From: Elusimicrobia bacterium RIFCSPLOWO2_01_FULL_60_11
Lineage (GTDB): Bacteria; Elusimicrobiota; Elusimicrobia; 2-02-FULL-39-32
Reading direction: 5' to 3'
DNA length: 5,544 bases
Assembly (NCBI GenBank): GCA_001800085.1
Contig: MGUS01000027.1
Coordinates: 10,306 to 15,849 of the forward strand
The position numbers were made by a program, and so were the translations under genes. Shown here one piece after another: positions 1 through 5,544 of the stretch (its first letter is position 1; every line of letters begins with the position of its first letter). Below the pieces are notes generated by a model. That model was given only the letters and a program-made list of their open reading frames with translations. It did not search any database and had not been told where the DNA came from.

Positions 1-180
1 TTTCTTGCGCGAACGGCTCCAATAGCAGAGGCGCCCGCTTTCGAGGGTCTTCTTCAGGGCGTCCTTGTTCATGTAGGCCACCATGAGGACCGCGCCGTCC
101 TTGGCGTCCTGCGCCACGCAGGTCAAGAGGCCGTTCTCGTCCCATTTGATCGAATTCAGAAAGCTTTCCGTGTTGCTCAT
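1..180 (-). CDS. hisI: Phosphoribosyl-AMP cyclohydrolase HisI, C-terminus cut by window edge
   Basis: This enzyme hydrolyses the purine ring of phosphoribosyl-AMP to ProFAR precursor (step 3 of histidine synthesis, cytoplasm, Zn/Mg dependent). The first 60 residues are visible. They carry the family's N-terminal signature: a W-x-x-x-G-L-L segment (about 13-19), QDAKDGAVLMVAYMN (24-38), a leucine-rich helix ending in ESGR (about 47-50) and YWSRSRK (53-59). The metal-binding Asp and Cys residues lie in the missing part, so it cannot be told whether a HisE (phosphoribosyl-ATP pyrophosphatase) domain is fused at the C-terminus. The ATG at 180-178 is chosen because AGGAG (186-190), inside the end of hisF, sits 5 nt upstream. 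The gene starts one base after the hisF TGA, so coupled translation is likely. The family assignment is firm; intactness is unknown. Confidence 0.93.
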   Translation of the reverse strand, partial: MSNTESFLNSIKWDENGLLTCVAQDAKDGAVLMVAYMNKDALKKTLESGRLCYWSRSRKK

Positions 181-181
181 G

Positions 182-943
182 TCATCTCCTCACAGGTATG
201 TGATGCGCGTGCAGATATCTCTTTACGGCGCCGATCGAGAGCTCCTTGTAGTGGAACAGGGATGCCGCAAGGCAAGCGCTTGCCCCGCTCTTGCACGCCT
301 CTAAAAAATGTCCGGCATTCCCCGCCCCGCCGGAAGCGATCACCGGGATGCTCACCGCGTTCGAAACGGCCGAGAGGAGAGCGCAGTCATAGCCGGCCTT
401 GGTGCCGTCGGCGTCCATGCTGGTGAGCAATATCTCGCCCGCTCCCAGGCGCGCCGCCTTCCTGGCCCAGGCCACGGCGTCCAATGCCGTCCGCTTCCTT
501 CCGCCGTGCGTGTAGACCTTCCAACTCTTGCCTTCGCGCTTGGCGTCGATGGCGGTGACGACGCATTGGGAGCCGAACCGTTCGGCCCCTTTTCGGATCA
601 GACCCGGGTCTTCCACCGCCGCGGTATTGACCGAGACCTTGTCCGCCCCGGCCCGCAGGAGCGCGCGGATGTCCTCCGTCGTCCGCACGCCTCCGCCCAC
701 CGTGAGCGGGATGAAGACGTTCTCCGCCGTCTTGCGCACGACTTCGAGCAGGATGGGCCGATGTGAAGAGCTGGCCGTGATGTCCAGGAAGACCAGCTCA
801 TCGGCGCCCTCGGCGTTGTAGCGGCGGGCCACATCCACGGGGTTCCCCGCGTCCCGCAGGTTCAAAAATTTCGTGCCCTTGACCACGCGCCCGGAATCCA
901 CGTCCAGGCACGGGATGACGCGGACGGCTAGATCTTGAGGCAT
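182..943 (-). CDS. hisF: Imidazole glycerol phosphate synthase cyclase subunit HisF
   Basis: HisF takes ammonia from HisH and converts PRFAR to imidazole glycerol phosphate plus AICAR. The 253-residue length is normal for this (beta/alpha)8 barrel. Visible motifs are [16 protein letters not shown] (8-23) with catalytic Asp14, LTVGGGVR (80-87) as one phosphate-binding loop, [12 protein letters not shown] (125-136) with catalytic Asp133, LTSMDADGT (173-181) and the second phosphate loop ASGGAGN (203-209). All the canonical catalytic and phosphate-binding elements appear intact. The ATG at 943 overlaps the end of hisA by 16 nt. No good Shine-Dalgarno is seen: GGAAG lies only about 1 nt before the ATG, so initiation probably relies on ribosomes finishing hisA. 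No alternative start fits, because the conserved barrel begins at residue 7. It is expected to work as a heterodimer with the HisH encoded two genes upstream. Confidence 0.97.
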   Translation of the reverse strand: MPQDLAVRVIPCLDVDSGRVVKGTKFLNLRDAGNPVDVARRYNAEGADELVFLDITASSSHRPILLEVVRKTAENVFIPLTVGGGVRTTEDIRALLRAGADKVSVNTAAVEDPGLIRKGAERFGSQCVVTAIDAKREGKSWKVYTHGGRKRTALDAVAWARKAARLGAGEILLTSMDADGTKAGYDCALLSAVSNAVSIPVIASGGAGNAGHFLEACKSGASACLAASLFHYKELSIGAVKRYLHAHHIPVRR

Positions 944-1638
944 TCTTCCAGGGTGACGCGCCCGTCATAGAGCGCCTTGCCGATGATGACGCCCTCCACT
1001 CCCGGGATGGACTTGAGCGCCTTGACGTCCTCGAGCTTGGAGACCCCGCCGGAGGCGATCATCCGCATCCGGGTCTTGGAGACAAGCCCCCGGATGGCGT
1101 CCAAGTTGGGGCCCTCCAGGGTGCCGTCACGGAGGATGTCCGTGAATATGACCTCCCGGAAACCCAGCTCCTCCATCTTCTTCAAAGCTTCCTCCGTCGT
1201 GAACTCCGAGCCCTTCTTCCAGCCCGCCGTGGCGGGGACGTCGCGGATGGAATCGATGCCGGCGATGAACCCGTCCGGCCTCTTGGCGATGGCGGACTGG
1301 ATCCAGCCCGTATCCTCCAGGGCGGCCGTTCCCAGGACGACCTTGTCGATGCCGAGCGCGAAGGCCTCTTCCGCGGTATCCACGCTTCTCACTCCCCCGC
1401 CGAATTCCACGACGCAGCCGGTGGCCTTCTTGATCTCGCCCGCGATGGAAAGGTGCTTGGGGCGTCCGCCGAAGGCGCCGTCCAAGTCCACGACATGGAT
1501 GCGCTTGGCCCCTTTCTTGGCCCAGATGCGCGCGGCCTCCACCGGGTCCTCCGAATAGACGGTCTTTTTCAGCGGGTCGCCGTGGACCAGGCGCACGCAG
1601 GCCCCGTCCTTGATGTCGACGGCGGGGATGATCGTCAC
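928..1638 (-). CDS. hisA: ProFAR isomerase HisA
   Basis: HisA is 1-(5-phosphoribosyl)-5-[(5-phosphoribosylamino)methylideneamino]imidazole-4-carboxamide isomerase, an Amadori rearrangement in the cytoplasm. From the GTG at 1638 the protein is 236 residues, a normal length. Motifs: [15 protein letters not shown] (3-17) with catalytic Asp8, [10 protein letters not shown] (49-58), EFGGGVRS (78-85), GIDS (127-130) with the second catalytic Asp129, [14 protein letters not shown] (165-178) and IASGGVS (194-200). Two residues after Asp129 there is Ile131, where many HisA proteins have Arg or Lys; this is minor but visible. The frame stays open upstream to 1899, but that extension lies inside hisH and has no HisA similarity. 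The GTG overlaps the hisH stop (GTGA, 1635-1638) and gives the classic HisA N-terminus, so it is preferred. No clear ribosome site is seen, consistent with translational coupling to hisH. The family is related to HisF but is distinguished by these motifs. Confidence 0.96.
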   Translation of the reverse strand: MTIIPAVDIKDGACVRLVHGDPLKKTVYSEDPVEAARIWAKKGAKRIHVVDLDGAFGGRPKHLSIAGEIKKATGCVVEFGGGVRSVDTAEEAFALGIDKVVLGTAALEDTGWIQSAIAKRPDGFIAGIDSIRDVPATAGWKKGSEFTTEEALKKMEELGFREVIFTDILRDGTLEGPNLDAIRGLVSKTRMRMIASGGVSKLEDVKALKSIPGVEGVIIGKALYDGRVTLEECLKI

Positions 1639-2273
1639 GCCCGGACGGTTCCCGAGAAGTTTCTGAGGAGTTTCAAACCGTTGTCCCCGCTCTTTTCCGG
1701 GTGGAACTGGCAGGCGAAGGAATGGTCCCAAGCGATGCAGGACGAGAAGTCCTTGCCGTAGCGCGTCCTGCCCGCGACGAGCCCGCGGTCTTGGGGGACC
1801 GGGAAGTACGAGTGGACGAAATAGAAATAGGACCCGTCGGGGATCCCCCTGAACATCCCTTTCGTCAAAGGGCTTCCCGAGCGCTTCACGCGGTTCCATC
1901 CCATGTGCGGGACCTTCAAATTCTTCGACGGAGAGAACTTTTCGACTTTGCCTTTGAATATCCCCAGTCCTTTCTCCGACCGGCCGCCTTCCCTGCCCCG
2001 TTCAAAGAGCATCTGGTATCCCAGGCATATCCCGAGGAACGGCTTCCGGGACGCGATCCATTCCCGCACGGGAGCGAGAAGTTTCCTCGCCTTTAAATTC
2101 TTGACCGCGACGCTGAACGAGCCCACTCCCGGCAGCACCAGGGCGTCCACGCCCCTCATCTTCCGCGGCGAATCGACGGCGCGGACCCGCATCCCCACTT
2201 TTTCAAGCGCCTTGGAGACGCTTTTCAGGTTCCCCATGTCGTAGTCCACCAGTCCCGCGACGGGCCTGCTCAT
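1635..2273 (-). CDS. hisH: Imidazole glycerol phosphate synthase glutaminase subunit HisH
   Basis: HisH is a class I glutamine amidotransferase that hydrolyses glutamine and channels ammonia to HisF. At 212 residues it is of usual length. The catalytic triad is visible: Cys83 in GICLGYQ (81-87), and His191 and Glu193 in FHPEKSG (190-196). The oxyanion-strand motif PGVGSF is at 48-53, the N-terminal DYDMGNLKSV is at 10-19, and the conserved PHMGWN is at 122-127. The nucleophile loop reads LGYQ where LGMQ is commonest, a conservative variant. The ATG at 2273 overlaps the hisB stop by 4 nt (ATGA). A good ribosome site, AAGGGAG (2279-2285), lies 5 nt upstream within hisB. The 3' end overlaps hisA by 4 nt. 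HisH and HisF are encoded as separate subunits, not as the fused HIS7 form of eukaryotes. Confidence 0.97.
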   Translation of the reverse strand: MSRPVAGLVDYDMGNLKSVSKALEKVGMRVRAVDSPRKMRGVDALVLPGVGSFSVAVKNLKARKLLAPVREWIASRKPFLGICLGYQMLFERGREGGRSEKGLGIFKGKVEKFSPSKNLKVPHMGWNRVKRSGSPLTKGMFRGIPDGSYFYFVHSYFPVPQDRGLVAGRTRYGKDFSSCIAWDHSFACQFHPEKSGDNGLKLLRNFSGTVRA

Positions 2274-2869
2274 TTTCTCTCCCTTAGAGATCCTTTGGTC
2301 GAAGGGATGCCTTTTTGCCGCGAATCCTTAGAGACGGCCTGCGACAGCGCCTTGGCGAAGCCCTTGAATATGGACTCCGCGATGTGGTGGTTGTTGCGCC
2401 CCTGCAGGAGTTTCACGTGCAGGTTCATCTTGGCGCTCATCGCCACGGCCTGGAAGAAATCCTCGAAGAGCTCGAAGGAGAACGGCGCCTTGGACTGGGG
2501 CCGGAAACCCACTTTGTAGTCGAAATAAGGCCGTCCCCCCAGGTCCACCGCGACATAGGACAAGGACTCGTCCATCGGCAGGAGGAAATTGCCGTAGCGG
2601 TAGATGCCCTTCTTGTCGCCGAGGGCTTTTTCAAGGGCAAGTCCCAGCGCGATGCCGATGTCCTCCACCAGGTGGTGGTCGTCGATGTGCGTGTCCCCCT
2701 TGGCCCGCACGGAGAGGTCGATCCCGGAATGCTTGGAGAAAAGGTCGAGCATGTGGTCGACGAAGGGCATCGTGGTGCGCGCGTCCCCCCGGCCTTTCCC
2801 GTCCAGATTCAGGGAAAGGGTGATCCTCGTCTCTTTTGTGTTCCTGGCGACCTTCGCTGTTCTTTTCAT
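2270..2869 (-). CDS. hisB: Imidazoleglycerol-phosphate dehydratase HisB (monofunctional)
   Basis: This enzyme dehydrates imidazole glycerol phosphate to imidazole acetol phosphate, using Mn in a 24-mer in known members. The 199-residue protein begins directly in the dehydratase domain: RNTKETRITLSLNLDGKG (9-26), FVDHMLDLFSKHSG (36-49), the metal-binding HIDDHHLVEDIGI (61-73), PMDESL (98-103) and the second metal-binding repeat GRNNHHIAES (157-166), followed by IFKGFAKAL. All conserved His, Asp and Glu ligands are present. The N-terminal HAD histidinol-phosphatase domain of the enterobacterial bifunctional HisB is absent, so a separate phosphatase is needed. The last ~20 residues are a Lys/Arg/Ser-rich tail. 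The gene begins 4 bp after the hisD stop. The nearest ribosome site, GGAGG (2885-2889), is 15 nt from the ATG, longer than usual, so reinitiation after hisD may matter. Confidence 0.97.
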   Translation of the reverse strand: MKRTAKVARNTKETRITLSLNLDGKGRGDARTTMPFVDHMLDLFSKHSGIDLSVRAKGDTHIDDHHLVEDIGIALGLALEKALGDKKGIYRYGNFLLPMDESLSYVAVDLGGRPYFDYKVGFRPQSKAPFSFELFEDFFQAVAMSAKMNLHVKLLQGRNNHHIAESIFKGFAKALSQAVSKDSRQKGIPSTKGSLRERK

Positions 2870-2873
2870 ATTT

Positions 2874-4052
2874 TTAACCGCATGCCTCCAAGGCCCTTAT
2901 GTGGTAGCGCAGGTTCTCCGTGCCCGCGATGATCTTGGCGGAGCGCACGGCGTCCTTCCCCTTCCCGCGCGTCCTCTCGATGACCGAGTTCCATTTCATG
3001 AAGTCCTTCACGGAAAGTCCCGAACCGAACCTGGCCGACGTTCCCGTGGGCAGGACATGGCTCGGCCCGGCCGTATAGTCGCCCAGGGGCACGGAGGTCG
3101 TTTCTCCCAAGAATATCGCTCCGGCGTTCCGGATGAGTTTCAGGACGCGCGCGGGTTTGGACAGAGCCAGGTAAAGGTGCTCCGGCGCTATCTCATTGAT
3201 CCTCTTCGCGATGGACGCATCTGTCCCCAGGACCCTGATTTCCATCTGCTTCAAGAACTTCGACGGTATCCGTCGGCGGATCTCTTCGGCCGAGCGCCTG
3301 TCCGACGTCAAAAGGTATCCCTTGGATCCGGGGTCGTGCTCCGCCTGGGCCGCAAGGTTCATCGCCGCCATTTCCGGGTCCGTCCTGGCGTCCGCCCAGA
3401 CCGCGATCTCCGAAGGGCCTGCCAGTCCGTCGATCCCGACCTGCCCGTAGACCTGCCTCTTGGCCTCCGTCACGTATTCATTCCCCGGGCCCGCGATCTT
3501 GTCGACTTTTGGGACCGTCTGGGTCCCGTAGGCGAGCGCGGCGATCGCCCAGGGCCCCCCGAGGCATAGGATCCTGTCCACCCCGGCGAGGTAGGCCGCG
3601 GCCAGCACCTCGTCCTTTAAATTCTTCATGGGCGTGGCGAGTATGATCTCATCCACACCGGCGATCTTCGCGGGGATCGCGGTCATGAGGACGCTCGAAG
3701 GGTAACAGGTGCGCCCGCCGGGCGCGTAGACCGCCGCCCTGGAAACGGGCCGCGCCGTCTGGCCCGCGCGGATGCCGTCGATGGAGACCGACCAGCTTTT
3801 GATGAGCCGTTTGGCTTCTTCCCTGTGGAATCTTTCGATGCGCGCCTTGGCGGCTTTGAGCGCCCAGAGGACGTCTTTGGGACAGCGCCGGAGGCCTTCG
3901 GCCATGCGGGCGCGGCCGGCAAAAAAATCAGACGGGCGCACCTTCACCCCATCGAACCGCAGGGAATAAGCGGACAGGGCGCGGTCGCCGTCTTTGATGA
4001 CGCGGGAGATGATCTTTCCCACGGATCTCGCGAGGGCATTTGGATCGTTCAT
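2874..4052 (-). CDS. hisD: Histidinol dehydrogenase HisD
   Basis: HisD performs the last two steps of histidine synthesis, the NAD-dependent oxidation of histidinol to histidine. The 392 residues are about 30-40 shorter than typical HisD (~430), mainly because the N-terminus begins at the RVIKDGDRAL helix. Motifs: VYAPGGRTCYPSSVLM (108-123), VDKIAGPGNEYVTEAKR (183-199), GLAGPSEIAVWAD (209-221), AAQAEHDPGS (234-243) with putative Zn ligands Gln236 and His239, APEHLYL (289-295) with catalytic Glu291-His292, GDYTAGPSHVLPTG (324-337) with putative Zn ligand Asp325, and a C-terminal His384 as the likely fourth Zn ligand. Trp168 stands where the family usually has an NAD-contacting Gln (GGPWAIAAL versus GGAQAIAAL). 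The ATG at 4052 has no clear ribosome site and lies close to the -10 boxes, suggesting a very short leader. It is the first visible gene of the operon; hisG and hisC are not adjacent. Confidence 0.96.
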   Translation of the reverse strand: MNDPNALARSVGKIISRVIKDGDRALSAYSLRFDGVKVRPSDFFAGRARMAEGLRRCPKDVLWALKAAKARIERFHREEAKRLIKSWSVSIDGIRAGQTARPVSRAAVYAPGGRTCYPSSVLMTAIPAKIAGVDEIILATPMKNLKDEVLAAAYLAGVDRILCLGGPWAIAALAYGTQTVPKVDKIAGPGNEYVTEAKRQVYGQVGIDGLAGPSEIAVWADARTDPEMAAMNLAAQAEHDPGSKGYLLTSDRRSAEEIRRRIPSKFLKQMEIRVLGTDASIAKRINEIAPEHLYLALSKPARVLKLIRNAGAIFLGETTSVPLGDYTAGPSHVLPTGTSARFGSGLSVKDFMKWNSVIERTRGKGKDAVRSAKIIAGTENLRYHIRALEACG

Positions 4053-4071
4053 TTTCGTCGATAAAACAGAG

Positions 4072-4083
4072 ATTATAATTATA
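4072..4083 (-). promoter_or_regulatory. Tandem TATAAT -10 boxes, candidate his operon promoter
   Basis: On the minus strand two perfect TATAAT hexamers stand head to tail, about 20 and 26 nt before the hisD ATG. They lie in the only strongly AT-rich stretch of an otherwise GC-rich window. A start about 7 nt downstream would give a leader of only about 13-18 nt. No good -35 element is seen: at 17-bp spacing the upstream hexamers read CGATGA and TATTAG. Because the sequence is partly self-complementary, a TATAAT also exists on the plus strand (4074-4079) and could drive the cupredoxin gene. The match to the sigma-70 -10 consensus is seen directly; function is inferred. Confidence 0.5.
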
Positions 4084-4103
4084 TCAAAATAGTGCTAATA
4101 TCA

Positions 4104-4165
4104 TCGGGGGACACCCTACTTAATTCAGTCAGAAAAGATCTTGAATTAAGTAGGGTGTCCCCTGA
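4104..4165. repeat. Perfect 21-bp inverted repeat (long hairpin) in divergent intergenic region
   Basis: The arms 4107-4127 and 4142-4162 are exact reverse complements over 21 bp, separated by a 14-nt loop (4128-4141). One G-T wobble plus two further pairs extend the stem to 24 bp (4104-4165). Each arm runs from an outer GGGGACACCC-type GC block to an inner AT-rich TTAATTCA-type block. There is no T-run after either arm, so it is not a standard intrinsic terminator. It lies between the hisD promoter boxes and the cupredoxin ribosome site, and would be in the cupredoxin leader RNA if transcription starts in the AT-rich zone. Perfect conservation of both arms suggests either a functional structure or recent arrival of a small mobile repeat such as a REP- or IS200-related unit. 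No transposase is present in the window. Confidence 0.9.
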
Positions 4166-4174
4166 CAACACAAA

Positions 4175-4180
4175 AGGAGG
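4175..4180 (+). promoter_or_regulatory. Strong ribosome binding site of the cupredoxin gene
   Basis: AGGAGG is a full Shine-Dalgarno core, 5 nt before the ATG at 4186. It fixes the start of the cupredoxin gene and is the strongest site in the window. It begins 12 nt after the inner-paired end of the 21-bp inverted repeat (4162), so the hairpin would sit just upstream and leave the site itself unpaired. Confidence 0.85.
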
Positions 4181-4185
4181 AAGTC

Positions 4186-4557
4186 ATGAATCGAACCAAA
4201 ATAGCGCTTGTGTCGCTCGGGATCGCTCTTTTTTCAGCGGGGATCCGGGCGGCGGATGAACCTGTTAAAATAGAATATACGGTCGTCGCGGTGGAAATAG
4301 AAGGGGCCAAGTTCTGGCTGCCGAACGATCTGATCGTGAACAAGGGCGACCCGATCAAGCTGAACCTGGTCAACAACATCAAGTCCGAACCCAACACTCA
4401 CGGCTATTCCATCGATGAATTCGGGGTGAAGCAGGTGGTGGCGCGGGGCGAGACCCGGACCGTGGTATTCACGGCGAGCAAGGCGGGGCTTTTTAAGATC
4501 TACTGCCAGATGCACCCCAAGCACATCGGGGGGCGGCTTCTGGTCCTGGAGAAGTGA
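4186..4557 (+). CDS. Small exported cupredoxin-like copper protein
   Basis: A 123-residue protein with a signal peptide: basic start MNRTK, hydrophobic core about 6-18, and likely cleavage after Ala22 or Ala23 (IRAADE). It therefore probably acts in the periplasm or outside the cell. The mature ~100 residues look like one cupredoxin beta-sandwich: a FWLPNDLIVNKGDPIKLNLVN strand pair (about 43-63), then THGYSIDEFGVK (71-82) with candidate ligand His72, and a C-terminal loop IYCQMHPKHIGG (105-116) with Cys107, His110 and His113. The usual downstream axial Met (as in plastocyanin or azurin) is not visible; Met109 or His113 may replace it. The role is probably electron transfer or copper binding, but the partner is unknown, as neither neighbour is a respiratory gene. 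It is transcribed divergently from the his operon and ends 15 bp from the convergent HEAT gene. A CuA-type site is unlikely because there is only one Cys. Confidence 0.82.
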   Translation: MNRTKIALVSLGIALFSAGIRAADEPVKIEYTVVAVEIEGAKFWLPNDLIVNKGDPIKLNLVNNIKSEPNTHGYSIDEFGVKQVVARGETRTVVFTASKAGLFKIYCQMHPKHIGGRLLVLEK

Positions 4558-4572
4558 TCTACTCTCTATTTT

Positions 4573-5544
4573 CTATTTTCCGTATAGATAGCGGGCAGAG
4601 AGCCCGCCTTCGCGCTTGAGGATGTCCTTCAGCTTTTCCCTCACATCATCGTAGGGGAACCTCAAGGCCGACACCATCCCGACCGCCGTGCCGCGCACCA
4701 GGGGGTCGGCATCCGAGAGTCCTATCTCAAGGACTCTGAATACGGACGGGTCCCAGGTCCGCGCGACAGCGCAGACGGCCTGCGCCCTGTATTCCGGAGC
4801 CCCTGACCTCAATACTTTTTCAAGATAAGGAAAAGACGTCTCCCCGATCCTTCCCAGGGCCGCCGACGCCGCTTCTTTGACCGAGGCCGAGCTGTCATAG
4901 ATGTGGGGGGCGATGCTCCCGGCGTCCTGCGGGCGTCCCAGGTTCCCCATCGCGCCCAGGATCACGGCGGTCATCCCCTTGTTCCCGCCCGATTCCGCCG
5001 CGAGGGCCGCGGCCAGGGTCTCTCCCGCTTCCGACTCGAACGCCCGGCTCTCATCGAGCTCCCGGTCCAGATTCCCCAGGATCTTTCCTTTCTTGTCCCA
5101 CAGGACCTTCAGGACTTTCTTGACCTCGTCCTGTTCATAGGACCCGCTCAACTCCTGCGGGGCGAATTGGAAAAGGAACCTCTCGGCGACGTCCGGCCGG
5201 GAAACGAGCGAGAATATCGCGGCGGATTCGAAATAAGTCTTCGTCGACATCCCCCGAGCCAGCTCGTTCTCGAAATCGGGCGCGGGCGATGCCGACGACA
5301 GGTAGACCTTCAGGGACTCGAGCGCGGTCATGCGTCCGGGCTCATATCCTTTGTCGCGGGAGAGGATCTTCCCGATGCCTGAAAATCCCGCCGCGCGGAT
5401 CTTCGCGTCCTTGTCCTTCAAACAGCGGAAAAGTTCCGGCAGGGCGTCCGACGCTCCCAGATAAGGCAGCTGGGCCAGGAACCACGCCCGCCTTTCCCCC
5501 TTGGACTTTTTCAGTTCCTTGAGGATGGCGGGAGATGCGGAAGA
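4573..5544 (-). CDS. HEAT-repeat protein, N-terminus beyond window edge
   Basis: The frame is open from the right edge to the TAG at 4575-4573, giving 323 visible residues with the true start outside. An in-frame TTG at 5421 could be taken as a start, but the 41 residues before it continue the same helical-repeat pattern, so the gene is treated as 5'-partial. HEAT/PBS-lyase-like helix pairs are visible near residues 34-61 (ALPELFRCLKDKDAKIRAA...), 192-233 (ILGAMGNLGRPQDAG..., SVKEAASAALGRIG), 234-262 and 265-310 (GLSDADPLVRGTAVGMVSALR). The middle (about 85-185) is helical but less regular. Such alpha-solenoids usually mediate protein-protein contacts; no catalytic motif is seen. Localisation cannot be judged without the N-terminus. 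It converges on the cupredoxin gene with only 15 bp between stops. No specific function can be assigned. Confidence 0.8.
   Translation of the reverse strand, partial: SSASPAILKELKKSKGERRAWFLAQLPYLGASDALPELFRCLKDKDAKIRAAGFSGIGKILSRDKGYEPGRMTALESLKVYLSSASPAPDFENELARGMSTKTYFESAAIFSLVSRPDVAERFLFQFAPQELSGSYEQDEVKKVLKVLWDKKGKILGNLDRELDESRAFESEAGETLAAALAAESGGNKGMTAVILGAMGNLGRPQDAGSIAPHIYDSSASVKEAASAALGRIGETSFPYLEKVLRSGAPEYRAQAVCAVARTWDPSVFRVLEIGLSDADPLVRGTAVGMVSALRFPYDDVREKLKDILKREGGLSARYLYGK

Noticed and set aside
1639..1899. N-terminal extension of HisA (87 residues) in the same frame
   Set aside because: It lies entirely inside hisH, is rich in Arg/Pro/Leu and matches nothing in HisA; the GTG at 1638 overlapping the hisH stop gives the normal N-terminus.
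2866..2883. Five-codon minicistron between hisD and hisB whose stop overlaps the hisB ATG
   Set aside because: GGAGG is only 1 nt before its ATG, too close to initiate well, and the ATG falls inside the last hisD codons; probably chance.
2604..3569. 321-codon plus-strand open frame opposite hisD and hisB
   Set aside because: It lies antisense to two clearly conserved enzymes, has an Arg/Pro-rich low-complexity composition typical of shadow frames in GC-rich DNA, and has no ribosome site or recognisable motif.
4107..4162. Inverted repeat as a bidirectional intrinsic terminator
   Set aside because: It lies at the 5' ends of two divergent genes and lacks a T-run on both sides.
4146..4397. 83-codon minus-strand frame antisense to the cupredoxin start
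   Set aside because: It runs through the inverted repeat and the antisense of a well-supported signal peptide, with no ribosome site or motif.
4591..4607. GCGGGC-N5-GCCCGC hairpin near the end of the HEAT gene, possible terminator for the convergent cupredoxin gene
   Set aside because: The stem is only 6 bp, lies within coding sequence and has no T-run after it on either strand.
5419..5421. TTG as the start codon of the HEAT-repeat gene
   Set aside because: The frame stays open to the window edge and the 41 upstream residues continue a helix-pair pattern, so the real start is outside the window.

Overview
The window is a GC-rich bacterial chromosomal segment. It is dominated by a tightly packed histidine biosynthesis operon on the minus strand, from 4052 down to the left edge. 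In transcription order the operon is hisD, hisB, hisH, hisA, hisF and hisI, with hisI cut by the window edge. To the right lie a short divergent intergenic region with an AT-rich promoter zone and a perfect 21-bp inverted repeat, a small exported cupredoxin-like gene on the plus strand (4186-4557), and a HEAT-repeat gene on the minus strand that runs off the right edge (4573-5544).

The his genes are joined by very short gaps or overlaps: hisD/hisB 4-bp gap, hisB/hisH 4-bp overlap, hisH/hisA 4-bp overlap with a GTG start, hisA/hisF 16-bp overlap, hisF/hisI 1-bp gap. This points to one polycistronic, translationally coupled unit. HisB makes imidazole acetol phosphate, HisH and HisF form the glutamine amidotransferase/cyclase, HisA isomerises ProFAR, HisI opens the PRAMP ring and HisD carries out the last two oxidations. 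hisG, hisC, hisE and a histidinol-phosphate phosphatase are not in the window. HisB is the dehydratase only, so the phosphatase must be encoded elsewhere. hisG and hisC would normally flank or interrupt hisD, so they are either at another locus or beyond the left edge.

The 4053-4185 intergenic region has tandem TATAAT boxes on the his strand immediately upstream of hisD. Next to them is a long perfect hairpin (4107-4162, extendable to 4104-4165) that would also be in the leader RNA of the cupredoxin gene if that gene is transcribed from the AT-rich zone. The hairpin looks like a small non-coding repeat or remnant of a REP/IS200-type element, but that is inference. The most noteworthy protein-level points are a tryptophan in HisD where the family has a conserved NAD-contacting glutamine, and a cupredoxin with a Cys-x2-His-x2-His loop and no obvious axial methionine downstream.

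Taxonomy cannot be fixed from the sequence. The high GC, six-gene his string, small Cu protein and HEAT protein fit several Gram-negative lineages, including candidate phyla such as Elusimicrobiota or Omnitrophota. That is a weak guess. I saw no RNA genes, CRISPR arrays or intact transposases.
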